From positions 106,001 through 170,000 of the forward strand of contig JABMCL010002535.1 of assembly GCA_018857735.1 (NCBI GenBank): DNA of 64,000 nucleotides. The letters are read 5' to 3'. Shown in pieces: positions 10,985 to 23,160 of the stretch; positions within the stretch are counted from its first letter, which is position 1; the number at the start of each line of letters is the position of its first letter. Under the pieces are notes generated by a model. It was not told the origin of the DNA, made no database searches, and saw only the letters and a program-made list of their open reading frames with translations. The translations under genes were made by a program, and so were the position numbers. This DNA is from Alviniconcha marisindica. Taxonomy: Eukaryota > Mollusca > Gastropoda > Provannidae.

Positions 10985-11840
10985 TTTTCAGTACCATGTG
11001 CAGCTACCACATGTGTTGATCAAGGCTTGACATTTGCACCTCATGGACTGGATAAGGTGCCCAAGGAGGTGGGATGTTCTACCACTCCAGGACAATTACT
11101 TGACAAAGATCATGTGCAGTCTGCAGTGGATGCGTTGCTGTAGTCAACATTTCAACTTGTCCCACACATGTTCAGTTGGTGACAGACAGGGGACAATGGC
11201 TGGCTAGGGCAAGGTGTTGATGTTTCTGATTTAGAGTTCATTCTGCATGACTGGCAACATGACAACAGGCATTGTTCTGCTGCAGCACACTCCCTAGCGC
11301 ATATTTCTGCACAAACAGTGCAATGGAATTCTTCATGATCTCATCCTGGCATTGCAAGCCAATGACAGCAAGCAGTCTCTAATATAATGAACTCTGTCTG
11401 GTCATTGGCTCTGATGCCTTCTCAGAACATAATCCTTCCACTGCCATGACAAACTTGTTCTTGAATGCAGTTGGCATGACGCTGTCCCTGCAGTTGACAA
11501 ACTCCCCGGTTTTTGAAAGTTTGATTCAGCACTTGTCAGAGAACACTACTCTGTCCCACTGGGCATTATGGTGTCGCAAGTGCAAATGGTGTCTGGGCAA
11601 GTGGTCTGGTAGTGATGTAACAGTCTGTGTTGACACTCCAAATTGTCTTGCTATCGCAGACACAGAAGTTTCACTTTCCAACACCCGAACTGCCCAAAAC
11701 CTCTGATTTTGTGATGTGCCAGACATCCAAAAGTTTTCTTTTAAACAAAATGAGTGGCAAAAGCAAGACAGATTGTCAATGAACATTTTAAATGCCACTT
11801 TTGTGATCAGCATGTGAATTTTTAGAAACTGCCAGCCCAA
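10985..11840 (-). pseudogene. Tc1-like transposase remnant
   Basis: The minus strand encodes an N-terminal helix-turn-helix (RVLESETSVSAIARQFGVS) at about 11,700, followed directly by the HLHLRHHNAQWDRVVFSD stretch that carries the second catalytic Asp. The spacer and first DDE region between them are missing, which indicates an internal deletion. Further along are KYALGSVLQQNNACCHVASH (QDNARPH-like) and text resembling the usual LSPTEHVWD and EWNNIP signatures, broken by stops and frameshifts. It is a non-functional IS630/Tc1/mariner-superfamily copy. Terminal inverted repeats were not identified. Confidence 0.8.
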
Positions 11841-12620
11841 TCAATAATTTCACACCCGTAGACTTTAAAGATCAGCAAAATGTGACCATGAACTCAGGCA
11901 AGATACGATGAAACCTATGGCTTGCCATAATTGTCAGCATTGCATCAATGTCAAATTATGTTACAACTTTAAAAATCAAAACGATGACAAAACTGGTCAG
12001 TTACCTTTGTGTTGAGTACAGAAATACAGAATCTCTGTGTTGCAAATTCCATTCTGATTTAGTTCACATGAAAATTTCTGAGAACATTTCTGTGGGCAGT
12101 TGTTTCCTTGAGGATTTGCATTTAAAATCATTATATAAGCTACTTGACATGTTTGAAATGACATGCACAAAATGTTTCTGGAACCAGACTGCATGACAGT
12201 AACAAAAAAGAAGAAGAAAAAAGTGGATGACATCATATTAATATTGGGGTGTCTCTTTTGGAAACAGACAGATGTTTTGGCCAATAAATTGATAGAAAAA
12301 GTACATAAGTGTAGACATTAATTTATATTTTTATTTTTAGACCTACTTATTTTTATGTTTGTGTTTGGTGTTAGCAAAAATAATTGTCTGTTGAATCATG
12401 TCAATTGTGATGTAAAAAATGCTGTCTTCCAACAATGCTACTCAAGAAATATAAATGTAAATTCATGAAATCAGGTGCATCCCAACTGTTAACATGCAAT
12501 CTCAGCATCCCAATAGTAGTTCAGTTCAAGTCACATTCTAGTGACATTTCACTTGTTCAAAACCAGTACAAAATTGACTCATTCCCAATAGTTAATGCAG
12601 TCAACCATGAATGTCACAAG
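11841..12620. other. Unannotated AT-rich stretch
   Basis: No recognisable protein domain, SINE or known relative within the window. Confidence 0.5.
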
Positions 12621-12626
12621 TAAACA

Positions 12627-12985
12627 GTGTCTCAGTCTACAGTTGATAGTTATAGTGTTCCTAGGATGGGCAGGAGGACCCTGGGGGAGAGATCCTTTCC
12701 ATACATTGGACCTGTGATCTCTAACTCTCTTCCTCTGCCTGTCAGGCATTCATCTTCACTCTCTCCTTTTAAGTCAAAACTGAAAACCCACCTCTTCTCT
12801 TCTGCATACTGATCTGTCATTTTCTTTCTTCTCATTCTACCAAGCCATTACCAATTATGCATGTATTTGTAGTGTGTGCGTGCGTGTGTGTGTGTGTGTG
12901 ATAAAATGAGTATTTCCTTATGTCTCTGTAAGTGCTCTGGGCTCTTATGAGGTGGGGCACCATGAATAATTTATTATTATTATAA
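12627..12985 (+). mobile_element. L2-like retrotransposon 3' fragment
   Basis: Encodes only the C-terminal tail of the RT protein (GRRTLGERSFPYIGPVISNS, then LSPFKSKLKTHLFSSAY). A short (GT)n and a 3' end of ATTATTATTAT follow at about 12,970. This is a severely 5'-truncated insertion. Confidence 0.75.
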
Positions 12986-12989
12986 TCTG

Positions 12990-13520
12990 CCAATGTGCAA
13001 GATCAAGTAACTGACCAAACATGAAGTTGTTGTCAATAAAGCCTGAGGTTAATTGTTTTGCATAGCTAATGAAATGACAGAAACCCTTATTGTCACCATC
13101 CTTAAGCAGAGACAGGAGATGCACAAATCAGGGAATACAGCAGAAGTGAAGATTTTATGGAGGAAGATCAACAGAAAGAGGAAAGGAAATAAGTTTAGGA
13201 AGAAGGCTGAAGAAAACTCAAGGCAGCTGTGATAAAACCCTGCAAATGATGACCGGCCAAGCAAAAAGCACCTTGATGTTGATAATGCTCAGAAATTTGC
13301 CAATACACACTTTGATCAGACTGATTTTTCTGCAGAGCAAAAGACTATTGGTAAAAAGACTAGAGGTAAAACAATGATGAGTGGGTCAAGATTAGGACAG
13401 AGGAGGTTCAGAGTTGCTTTAAAAGGACAAACCAGCACAGTGCTAGTGGTCTAGACCAATTTCGTTCTTTGATTTGTAATGTCCTCGGATGTTGGATGAC
13501 ATATTAGGGACAAACCTGGA
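12990..13520. other. Unannotated stretch with a SINE-tail fragment
   Basis: Mostly unrecognised. At 13,476-13,518 the text TAATGTCCTCGGATGTTGGA and CATATTAGGGACAAAC matches the SINE family of the 280-1,375 array. Confidence 0.5.
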
Positions 13521-13524
13521 CCAA

Positions 13525-14720
13525 ATCAATGGTGCTGTTCTTAAGTAGTGCTGCGACTCCCTGGCACCAGTCTTCATGAGGCTTTTTCAGCAGTCTTTGG
13601 ACACTTGCCACATTCCTCATCTTTGGAAGACAGCTATAATCATCCCTATGCCAAAGAAACCTTCCCCAAAAGTGCAGAATGACTTCCACCCTGTCGCCCT
13701 CACTTCCATCCCCTTCAAATGTGGAGAGACTGATTCTGCATAGATTTCTCGCTTCAAGCAAGACCCATTGCAGTCCGCATATTCCACAAACAAGTACTGA
13801 GGATGCCATCCTGACACTGCTTCATCATGTGTACAAACACCTGGAGAAGCCAAAGTTGTATGTATGACTGCTGTTCCTGGACTTCTTGAGTACATTCAAC
13901 ACCATCCTGCTGCACTTCATGTTAAAGAAGCTGATACAGTGCATGAGGATTTCAAACTCCACCTCAAAGGTACCAATGAAATCTGGACAAACACTGGTGC
14001 CCCACAATGTTGTGTGCTATCACCTGCACTGTTTACCCTCTACAAATTGGATTGCCATTGTGGCGCTGAGAGGCTACAAGTAAAGTTTTCAGATGACACG
14101 CCTTTGTCTGGAATGATCATCAAAGAGGAGAACACTTACAGGACTGCAATACAGAAGTCAGTAGAGTGGTGTGATGATAACGTTTTGCTTCTGAATATCA
14201 GCAAGACCAAAGAATTAGTAATAGACTTCTGGAGGAATGCCTCTTTACCTGTCCCTCTTCAGATCAAAGGGCAGCAGGTAAAAATTGTCCACCAGTATAA
14301 GTACCTGGGCACCATTCTTGACAACAAGCTTGACTGGACCGAGAACTTGATCATGCTGCTCAAGAATGGGAATCAACGTCTGTACTTCCTCAAGAGGATC
14401 AAGTCATTCCACATGAAGCCCGATCTTCTTAAGGCCTTTTACCAAATAGCTTATGCTTCTTCAACAGCTTCTTCAACTGCCAAAGTGCATCAAGTGATGA
14501 AGATTGCAAGCAGGCCGATTGGCTCAGAGGTGATTGATGGCGACACACACTATGAGCAGAAGGTCCTCAGGCTGTCTTGGCTGATGAGACTCATCCTCTG
14601 AGCAATGAACTCAAGGCCAAGACTTCAGTCAGAAAGGCTGCTCTCCTTGAAAACAAGGACTAGCAGATACCATAACTCCTTTCTTCCCTCAGCCATTAGA
14701 CAATCATCTTAGTGTGTGAA
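13525..14720 (+). pseudogene. Rex1/Babar-like non-LTR reverse transcriptase, decayed
   Basis: Finger-palm text begins at about 13,540 with broken frames. The palm includes LFLDFLSTFNTILLHF, CCVLSPALFTLYKLDCH and the active-site box FSDDTPL (14,090). Downstream come SKTKELVIDFWRN, HQYKYLGTILDNKLDW, QRLYFLKRIKSF and the terminal RYHNSFLPSAIR-like segment at about 14,690. The cysteine-containing VLSP and YKYLGT..D motifs match the Rex1/Babar group. Part of the thumb after LLKAFYQ is missing. The longest intact frame is 13,864-14,601. Confidence 0.8.
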
Positions 14721-15039
14721 ACAATGTATCGCTGCTTCCTTCTGGAACTTCCAGTGCCACCACTGCTGCTGCTGTTGCTGCTGCTGTGAGTGTGTGTGTG
14801 TATGTTGCGTGCACATGTGTGTGTGTGTGGAGAGGGGGGGGGGTATTACAAACATGCGTGCATATGTGTTGGGGGTTATTACATACATTGCAACATTGGG
14901 ATTTTTTATCACAGGTTTTAGGCTAATAGCTACTGTGTTTTAATCAGGCATGGAAACTGATTCAAAGGAAAAACTCCGAAATCTAGGGGGGTCTCGGGGC
15001 ATGTGCCCATCCCACCCTCACCCCCAGAAAAAAATCACC

Positions 15040-15695
15040 CCAAAAGATCACAGTCTATGCAATCTGAGGCTATCTAGAAGTCAATTTTATGTAATTAAAG
15101 TGTCAACTTTTTTGTCCTCACTGCCACTGACTGGAACCACCCCAGTGATGCCCCCACACTTCAAACGACTGATCGCCACAGCAAGCATCATCTAATTCAA
15201 GTGCACACTCCTCTCTTGTTGCATCTAAACCGAAGGTTAGGTCCTGCAATGTATGCAGTCAAGATCAAGAACTGCAACATCACGAAACCTCATGCTGATG
15301 TGTTCCAGGCTTCTTTATTTCCTCACAAACTTTCACTTCTAGCTCAGCTGGTCTTCTTTTGTAAAGTGACCTTCATCATACTGAAGAGTATGTTACTGTT
15401 TGGGGTTGCTCAGCAGTTCATTATTTTTTAATTCATTAATTTTTGAAAACCACACGTACAAATGGAGTTTTGAGTGTCCCACCAGCTTTTCACATCTCCA
15501 ACTGACTACACCAATCTGGTTACTGTTTACTGATATTCACTCCCATTTATTGGCACAGCCACAGCCATTGAACTTTTCACCATGGTTTACAACTCGAGTG
15601 ACCAACATGGTGAATCTTTCACTTTCAGAACTTTCGGAACATTCACTACATGATGTAGAAGCTTGTAGGAATGACTGCCTTCAAGCATAATGCCT
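15040..15695. repeat. Dispersed repeat of about 650 bp, copy 1
   Basis: Collinear with 49,105-49,900. Shared words include CTATGCAATCTG.GGCTATC, CATCACGAAACCTCATGC-like text, GTAAAGTGACCTTCATCAT, CACCATGGTT and GAAGC.TGTAG.AATGACTGC. This copy lacks the nested retrotransposon tail seen in the other. No coding potential was recognised, and the element class is unknown. Confidence 0.75.
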
Positions 15696-16600
15696 GCTGG
15701 CGAGAGTGACAGCAGCGGCTGTGTTCACAATTAAGTGACTAAAATAGGTGATAGCTATGCGTGTATGCGCTTTGATTGTTGCGCAGGTATTCAGTGCAGA
15801 ACTAAAATTGGTGCTCCCTGTTGTTGTTTTTCCTGCTTTTTTGCTGTTGGTTGCTGTTTTTGTTTTTTTACCTGTTTTTGTTTTTTTCCCTTCCCAGCAG
15901 ACACTTCTTTTTTTCTCCACGGAAAGTCAGTTTTACTGCTGCAAAAATTTGCGTTTTAATGGACAATTCCCACGCCTGTTTAATCAAAACTTTTATTTAG
16001 ATATCACATAATTTTTAATAATCATGGGCATGTTTTATGACAATTTTTATTCATATTTAACTTTCTTCATAATACAACGTGTGGTCCATTCACATAATTA
16101 TGTGATGTGGGAGCGTTTGGATGTGGAGAAGTGGGGGGGTGGGGGGTGGGGTGTTATTGTGCATATGTGTGTGTGGGGGTGGGTGGGGGTGTAAATATTA
16201 TGCAACTGTGTATATGTATGAGTGTCTTGGAAATGTGAGGTTTACTGAATGCATTTAATGAGTCTTTTATATTGCATTTATGTGACAGTAATTTTATGCC
16301 AGATCCCCTGATGTGATTGTTACTTGTCCATAAATTACAGGGGTGGGGATGGGGTGTGTGTGTGTGGGGGGTGGGGGGCGCGTGCAGACAAGAGACAAAT
16401 TTCCATGTCCATTTCCATTTTTGCATGGACAATAAACAATCTTATCTTATTATAAGTAGTTGCAAAAACAGGCGACATGACTGATCATCAATAGTGCTGA
16501 AGTTATCAAGTGACAGCAGTCTCATTCAGATCAGCTGTAAACTATTATGTCTGAATGACAAGAAGCAAAATGTCACTTCACTTCTTCAAGACTGACTGAC
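15696..16600. other. Unannotated stretch with a possible retroelement 3' end
   Basis: G-rich tracts at 16,133-16,190 and 16,340-16,380. At about 16,420-16,450, GGACAATAAACAATCTTATC resembles the A-rich end of a non-LTR element. Otherwise nothing recognised. Confidence 0.4.
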
Positions 16601-16621
16601 ATTATGACTAATGTGAATGAG

Positions 16622-16622
16622 G

Positions 16623-16695
<73 letters not shown>
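16622..16695. repeat. (GA)n microsatellite
   Basis: About 36 GA units. Confidence 0.95.
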
Positions 16696-16697
<2 letters not shown>

Positions 16698-16864
16698 AAA
16701 GATGCACACAGTTGTTTGATTGCCCTGTGGCCTTCACAAAGGTCAGACTAATGGTTACAAACTGTACTTTATCAAAGTGTTCAGATGAGCATGTAAATCA
16801 TATCAAATTGCAGTCACACCTATCTATAAAGTTGCATCAGCATTCACTGTCATAAGAGCAATTT

Positions 16865-17105
16865 CTCTTCACTTGATGGCTAAGCACAAGAATGTGGCAA
16901 AATTCTTCCTAATGACCTTGTTTTCAGTTGATAGTAACAAAACAAGTCTAAATGAACTTGGCTGGCTATAAAATTTATCAGGTACAAGTCTTTGTGGCAA
17001 ATCATTTAGAGCAGAACAACACAGAGTGAAATGCACTTCATTTTTGACAGCAGCTCTACACAAAGGACATATAGTATCTATGTAAGCATGATAATAGTAC
17101 ATTTC
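16865..17105 (-). pseudogene. Non-LTR polyprotein C-terminus with zinc finger
   Basis: The minus strand encodes ICPLCRAAVKNEVHFTLCC, then RLVPDKFYSQPSS and NKVIRKNFATFLCLAIK. The CxxC...E.HF..C pattern and the trailing helix match the C-terminal zinc-binding segment seen on many invertebrate non-LTR polyproteins. The rest of the element is absent, and the fragment ends near the nidogen exon at 17.4 kb. Confidence 0.65.
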
Positions 17106-17355
17106 TCTAGATCTGTTCTACAATGTAAGCAGAGAATGAACAGCTATGGGACATATCGAATCTAAACTTAATAAGATGCAAACATATAAAAGGTTCAAAA
17201 GACTGATCTGTTTTTGGTTGAGCTATGTTGTTTTCGAGTCCAGTCACTTGCAGAATAATAAACTTGATGATCATGGGTACTACACTGGAGAAGAACAGCT
17301 GATACACAGAAAATACACAAAAGTTAATGGTACTTTTGTGAGAGATCATACTTAC

Positions 17356-17527
17356 CCACGGATGATATCAAGGACTATTGCTCTGGGGTTGACCATATCT
17401 GTGTTGAAGAGTGTTTTGTGATATGAACCGTCCAGCAGAACAGCGCCAACAACATCCAGCTTAGAGTCTGTGTAATACAGACTACGGGACACAAAATCAA
17501 CTGCAAGACCCTCAGGAGAACCAAGCC
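17356..17527 (-). CDS. Nidogen-like exon, LDL-receptor class B (YWTD) repeat
   Basis: The minus-strand exon is 172 bp. The acceptor is TATACAG before 17,527 and the donor is GGGTAAG at 17,355. It encodes GLGSPEGLAVDFVSRSLYYT, then DSKLDVVGAVLLDGSYHKTL and NPRAIVLDIIRG. SPEGLAVD and LYYTDS are the hallmark pieces of a YWTD beta-propeller blade, and NPRAIV..IRG leads into the next blade. It enters in phase 1, which fits the end of the exon at 20,888, and leaves in phase 2, which fits 5,307. No stop or frameshift is present, so the exon looks functional. Confidence 0.88.
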
Positions 17528-17689
17528 CTGTATAAACAATCAAAACTGGGTCAACATTTTTCATCAATTCTGTTTATGCTGGGGAAAACTGGGGGGGGGG
17601 GGGGGTCACTAGTGTTGTCAGGGGGTATGTTTCAGTTTTCTATTATGAGCTTGATCTCCAAATGTAGATCAAATTTCATTGCTATCACA

Positions 17690-17775
17690 TTTTGCTTGCA
17701 CCTGTTTGTTCATTGCTTGAAAAAGAGATTTACCTTGAACATTTGTGCATATTGTCTATTGTCTGATTTTAATAA
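17690..17775 (+). repeat. Fragment related to the 2.6-6.4 kb dispersed repeat
   Basis: CTTGAAAAAGAGATTTACC and TTGTGCATATTGTCT resemble the GATTTCCC...GTGCATACTGT end of that repeat. The similarity is weak. Confidence 0.4.
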
Positions 17776-18059
17776 GTATCCTTTTCAAACTGTTGTGTTT
17801 TTATCCAGAGAAAGAAAGATATAGACACATGTAGTTTAAAATATGCCTATCAAAACAAAGTTTGTTGCCTTGCATAGCCCCCCCCCCAATCCACTGAGCA
17901 CCTAGATACTGTAAGTCATTGTTATTGCCAGTATATTTTACTTTGTTTGCACTGGGTCTGGTTATTAGTACACCCAACACAGCTATTTTGGTTGCAAAGC
18001 TTGGTTGCAAAGCTATCAGTGGTACAGAAAATACTGAACTGACAAACATTCAATCAAGT

Positions 18060-19640
18060 TTTAAACCATCATTGTGACATTGAACTCAGCAATCCAATCT
18101 TTTCACAAGACATTCCAGCTTATGATAATGCACCATCAAACTAGGTTTTGCTGCATAAGAATCAGCAACTCTGAAGATCTAGGAGAAATGATATTACTTT
18201 TGGTATATGAGCCCTGTGACCTTGGCTTTGATGATAGCAAAACAATCTTTTTGCAAGACACTCTGACTCATGATGACGCAATCTTTTCACAAGACCATCA
18301 AAGTTTGGAAACATAAGGATAAGCAGTTCAGAAGATACGTTAGAACCAGTCATATTTAGGTTCTATGAGCCCTAGCTATGACACTGACCATGAAGATAGC
18401 AACCAGATTTTGGCAGGATATTCCAGCTTATGACAACGTATCACCACACCAAGTTTGGTTACAAAAGGTTTAGCAGTTTAGAAGATACATCCAACTAACA
18501 TTAATTAAAAGTTTTAAATGTTTACTGTGAGCTTGACCTTGAACAAAGCAACCCAATATTTTCACTGGACATTGTGGTTTATAATGATCTACTATCAAAA
18601 TAAGTCTGGTTGAAAAAGAATGTTTGGTAGTTCAGAAGATAGAGTCAAAACAGTCATATTTTGACTGTATATGCCCTCACTGTAACCTTGACCTTGATGA
18701 TAACAACCAAATAGTTGTCCATGACACTCCAGCTTATGATGATGTATTACTATATCAAGTTTCAGTAGTTTGGAAGATAGCATCCAGACAAACAATTGAT
18801 TTAAAAAATAAATAAATTAATGTTTGCTGTGACCTTGACCTTGAGCCAAGCAATCCTATGATGGTTTACCACCAAACTAAGTTTAGTTGCAAAGAATAAT
18901 CAGTCCAGAAGATATTGTAGAAACAGTCATATTTAGATCAGTCCTTTAGTGTCTGCATATTGAGAGAAAGGGGGTGTATTTCTAAGAATGTGCACATGTG
19001 TGTGTGTGTTTCATGACTGAATTATTAAGTGAAATTCAGTTCTTAGTAGTGCGTTAACGTAAATTAAGATCAAATGACAGCTTTAATTTCCCACTGGGAT
19101 GAATAAAGTATATTGTTACTGTTATTTCGATTAAAATTATAATACTCCACTGTGAACTTGACCTTGAAGATAGCAACCCTTTTTTCTTCTTTTTTCATGA
19201 CATTCCACCTCACAATAATGCACGGCCACAATACAAAAATTGGTTACAAAACACTGAGCAGTTCAGAAGATATCTGGACAAGCAACTGAAAATTTGAACA
19301 TTTGCTATGACCTTGACCTTGATCACACTAATCCAGTATTTTCACAGGACATTTTGGCTTCTGATGAACTATCATCAAACTAAGTTTGGCTGCCCCCCCC
19401 CCCCCAACCCCATAAAATAAATAAAAAAATTAAAAATAAATCATTAGTTCAGAAGATACAGTAGAAACTGTCATACTTTGATAGAAGCTCTCACTGTGAC
19501 ATTGACCTTGAAAATAACAACCTTTTTTCCCCCCATATGACACTCTGGCCCATTATACCTCGCACCACCATACCAAGTTTATTTTGAGTGGTTCAGAAGA
19601 TATCCTTTGGACAAAGCTAGACACACAGACTGACAGAGAT
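18060..19640 (+). repeat. Array of diverged repeat units containing TGACCTTGACCTTGA
   Basis: Units of very roughly 150-200 bp repeat in direct orientation. Each carries some of TGACCTTGACCTTGA, CCAGCTTATGATGATG, CACCATACCAAGTTTGGTT and AGCAGTTCAGAAGATA. Exact TGACCTTGA words lie at 18,534, 18,689, 18,830 and 18,836, and others occur near 19,155, 19,310 and 19,500. Similar arrays occur at 31.1/38.1, 46.0, 48.8 and 58.0 kb. No coding potential was seen. Confidence 0.85.
18945..19133 (+). mobile_element. Nested 3' end of a non-LTR element inside the repeat array
   Basis: The array text is interrupted by an unrelated segment ending TTAATTTCCCACTGGGATG then AATAAAGTATATTGTTACTG. That end matches, in opposite orientation, the segment at about 20,150-20,200. 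It resembles Rex-type 3' ends. Confidence 0.6.
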
Positions 19641-20139
19641 GGACATAGTGATTCCAGTATACTCCCTGGAATCATGGGGTCATTAATCATTCAATGGGTG
19701 GAGCTCAACAGAAGTTATAACCATGCAATAATTGATAGACCATGACAAAGCTGTCCCAGAAAAAAATAAAAACCTAAAATAGTTTTTTGTTGAGAGAGAA
19801 AATTTATCATTAATTTATCAATAATTTCCCCTCAATATAACATTAATAAAGACATTCCGTGCTCTAGTCCATGTACCTAAGGACGATGTAAAGTTAGAAC
19901 TAAATTTGACAAGGACTTCACAAAATGTATAACTTTCAATTCTTGCTACCAGTTGATAATGTGACTCTGAAATGAAGGTAAAAGTCACAAAAAGGGGTAT
20001 GAACGGACTCAGTACTACCATCACACAAAGCTGACATTGATTATATTCATACAATCCCACAAATTCATAAGTTAAAACTTGATGCCAAGCCTGGCCAGCC
20101 AACTGGATGGCCTATCACTGATTATTGCTCAACAATAAC

Positions 20140-20232
20140 ATTAATATCAACAACAATAACAATATACTTTATTCATCCCAGGAGGAAATTAAAACACAAC
20201 CAAAAATTTAAATACTAAATAATTCAAGATCA

Positions 20233-20275
<43 letters not shown>
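20140..20275 (-). mobile_element. Non-LTR 3' end with (AC)n
   Basis: The minus strand reads TTAATTTCCTCCTGGGATG, AATAAAGTATATTGTTATTG, the same terminus as 19,085-19,133. An (AC)n tract at 20,234-20,273 lies upstream in element orientation. Confidence 0.6.
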
Positions 20276-20277
<2 letters not shown>

Positions 20278-20887
20278 TATATATATATATTCTTCTTCTT
20301 CTTTTGTTTAAGGGCCCACAATCAACGTGTCGATTATTCTGGCACCTATAATGGGGGGTGTTCGCTGTTGTACTGGTCCAGCAAAAAAATAAATCCAAAA
20401 TAAATAAATCAGGAGATATATATATATATATATATATTCCCTGGGTCTCAATCTACATACTCTAATGCTAATACTTAGCAAATTCAAATTCAGATTGACC
20501 CAGGTAAGATTATATCTGACAGGCCAAAACATAAAATTCTCTAATTAAGTAAAATTGTTAGGTAAACACATCCCCCTGTCCTCCGCCATCTCTTTGAAAG
20601 TTATCATCTTCAACAGACATCCTGAGGTACACATACACACATGGTTAATAACTTCTTCTTTTTTTAAATTAAAACCAACATAGCAGAGGCTTAATAATGG
20701 TTTGTATTTGTTTTGAGGACTAGAAATCAACCACTCCATGTGAATCAAAAACAGACTCACTGCCCTACGAAATTGCTTGGGAAATGTCTGCTTGCTGTCC
20801 AGTGTTGACAGAGACCTATTAAAGGCATGTTCATCATCATCTTATCAGAGAAAAACAGACAGACACACAAAGACACAAGCAGAGAAC
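20276..20887. other. Unannotated stretch
   Basis: Two short (AT)n tracts (20,277-20,290 and 20,416-20,438). Otherwise nothing recognised. Confidence 0.5.
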
Positions 20888-21010
20888 CTGTCATGACAAC
20901 TTGACTGTCTGATCCATTCAGCCGTGCCTTTCGGATGATTCCAGCTGCAGCGTCAGTCCAGTATATCTCTGCCTCTGCACAGTCTGTATCAACAGCAACT
21001 GCCAGTTGAC
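20888..21010 (-). CDS. Nidogen-like exon, first visible YWTD repeat
   Basis: The minus-strand exon is 123 bp, with acceptor GTCTAG before 21,010 and donor AGGTTC at 20,887. It encodes QLAVAVDTDCAEAEIYWTDA and AAGIIRKARLNGSDSQVVMT. IYWTD followed by I.RA.LNGS is a class B blade. The DTDC context before the blade is usual in nidogens, where it follows a linker. The exon is phase 1 at both ends, so it could follow the EGF exon at 47,338 in frame. In known nidogens a linker segment lies between the EGF block and this blade, so an exon may be missing in the 26 kb intron. Confidence 0.85.
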
Positions 21011-21080
21011 CTAGACACAGAGTGTAAAGTTGATAAAAGCAACATACATATTGTCATCCACATGGCAAAATTGCCAAAGT

Positions 21081-21217
21081 AGGTTGCTTAATGTCCTCAG
21101 ATGTCAGCTGACATATTAAGGACAAGCTGGGACCAATGCCCACGGAAACCAGAAGGCTCTTTAGGATGGACAGCCCAGGATGGCCACCTCGACTCTCACA
21201 CAGCTCCTGAACTATGG
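21081..21217 (-). mobile_element. Short SINE-like retroposon with 11 bp target-site duplication
   Basis: ATTGCCAAAGT occurs at 21,070-21,080 and again at 21,218-21,228, exactly flanking a 137 bp copy of the family that fills the 280-1,375 array. On the minus strand it runs from the CAGGAGCTGTGTGAGAG end to a GACATTAAGCAACC tail. The tail resembles that of SINE family 2. Confidence 0.9.
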
Positions 21218-21228
21218 ATTGCCAAAGT

Positions 21229-22150
21229 CAATGTTTTCATTTTTTTCGGGAGAGGCGAAAAACTATTATAAATGGGTGTTTATGGTCACAATGCAAAAAT
21301 CGTTTCCATTCCAAATTAAAAACTAAAGTACTGTTCCATAAAATAAATATTTATACTTTCATGAACAATAGCATCTTTTTTTTAGCTGTGCAAATTGTTC
21401 TCACCAATACCATCACAGATGTTAAATTAAGCCATTTTTCCCAAAGAGTTATGCAATTATCTTTAAAAATAGAACTTTTCCCCCATGAAAAAAATGCAAA
21501 AGCAGATTTTCAGGAAAGACAAACCATAGTTTTAAAAGAGTGTCTACAAATATCTTGCAAGCTGGATCCTTTTCCTATTCCAGTTTAACAGTGAAAGCAT
21601 TTGTTTAAATGATAGAAAAGTCACAAAAAATAGCTGTTTTTTTCAAAGTAGGTATGGGGATACCGAGTTTGAAAAAACAGCTATTTGTCCTTTTGACTTA
21701 AGCAATTTTGCCCCAAGAGTTAGGCCTTGCTAAACTGACATTACTGTAGTCCACATGACAAAATTGCTGAAGTTGATTTTCTCAATTTTTCAGAAGCAAA
21801 ACACAGTTTTCACAGTGTTCATGGTAAAGTGCACACACATTTTGCAAATTATGACTCCTGCTCCTATCTGGTCACATTGACAGAGTTATTTTGAAAGTGA
21901 TTAAACTTCCACAAATAGTAGCATGTATGCTGTTGTTGTTTGTTTGCTTGCTTTGTTTTTGCTAAGCATTCCCCCCAAAATACTATCAAATCTGGCTTAA
22001 GTAATTTATCTCTAAGCCTGATTACCTGATGTCCTCTAATTATCTTTTTACAAATGTTGACTTACCTTTTCTTTCTTTTCATTATTTAAAAAAACTAAAC
22101 AAACAAAAAATCACCTCTGTTATTTTTAAGTAAGTGGTACATGGTACTTA
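21229..22150. other. Unannotated AT-rich intronic stretch
   Basis: The word CACATG.CAAAATTGC occurs at about 21,060 and again at about 21,757, suggesting an old duplication. No gene recognised. Confidence 0.4.
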
Positions 22151-22159
22151 AGTGGTAAG

Positions 22160-22640
22160 TGGTACATGGTACTTAACGTCCACAGAAACCATACGGCTTA
22201 TTAGGGACGGGGAGAATGGGGGGAAGAGGGTATGGAGGTGGGGGAATTATTTTTCAATTTTCCTGTTTCCAGTTATGACCATGTTGCTTTATGTCCACAG
22301 AAGTGAGGTTGCTTATTAGGGAAGGGGACAGGTGGGGGGGGGGGAGAGGATGAAAGAGTGAAGGCTCGACCGTGTATACTGCCCGAAAAAGACTGGAGAG
22401 ACTGTGGACCACCGCCAGAACAATGGAAGTGTTAAGGCGGTGTCCCCTCGCCATTGCGCAGTGACTAGTGCACTGCACAATTGCTGTTTCAACTGCGGTG
22501 CTGGGCGGAGTCACAAAGACAATGTCTGTTGCACTGCTGTTGAAGAACAACCCGAAGCGAAAGAAGTCCAACTTTCACAGCCCAGCTCCACCTCCCTGCT
22601 CATGATCACTTCTGGGCCAGCTTGAGGGTCCAGCTCCACC
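22160..22640 (-). mobile_element. Two 5'-truncated SINE-tail copies and a related unit
   Basis: At 22,165-22,250 the text ACTTAACGTCCACAGAAACC, CTTATTAGGGACGGGGAG matches the SINE family 2 tail. At 22,263-22,340 a second tail begins GCTTTATGTCCACAGAAG. The body at 22,350-22,600 differs from family 2, so this may be a separate family with the same tail. Confidence 0.6.
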
Positions 22641-23099
22641 TCCCTCCTCTTGATCTTGCTATTTCCAGTTATAATCAGAATAATTTATTTATGCACTGTT
22701 AGCCTACAACATTATGGTGAAACAAAGGGGGGGGGGGGGAGAAAAAATGTAAAGGAAAAAAGAAGAAAACAAGAAATGTCTTTTTGTTTAATTGCTTGAC
22801 TGTTTGACTGACTGACTGATTTGGCCTAACAATAATCATTTCTGGGATGTTACACCAAATTTCCATCTTGACACAAACATGACTGAAACTAAACCTTTAG
22901 AAACTTAACAACTCTTTCATAAATCAAAACACTGAGAATGCATTCTCATTTAAACTGAACATGAATATTAATGCTGAACTGAAATCAAGAACTCTGAATT
23001 TGAATGTGCATGCATGTGCATGCATGCGTGTGTGCGTGCATGTGTGTGTGAGTGAATGTCTAATATCAGTGTCTGTCATAACTTAGCTATGTTCTATAA

Positions 23100-23160
<61 letters not shown>

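Noticed and set aside
5150..21010. Assignment of the YWTD exons to an LRP/LDL-receptor gene
   Set aside because: The [17 protein letters not shown] and LPNGLAFD...CWADAG text and the GDG-type EGF exons upstream fit nidogen better. No LDL class A repeats were seen.
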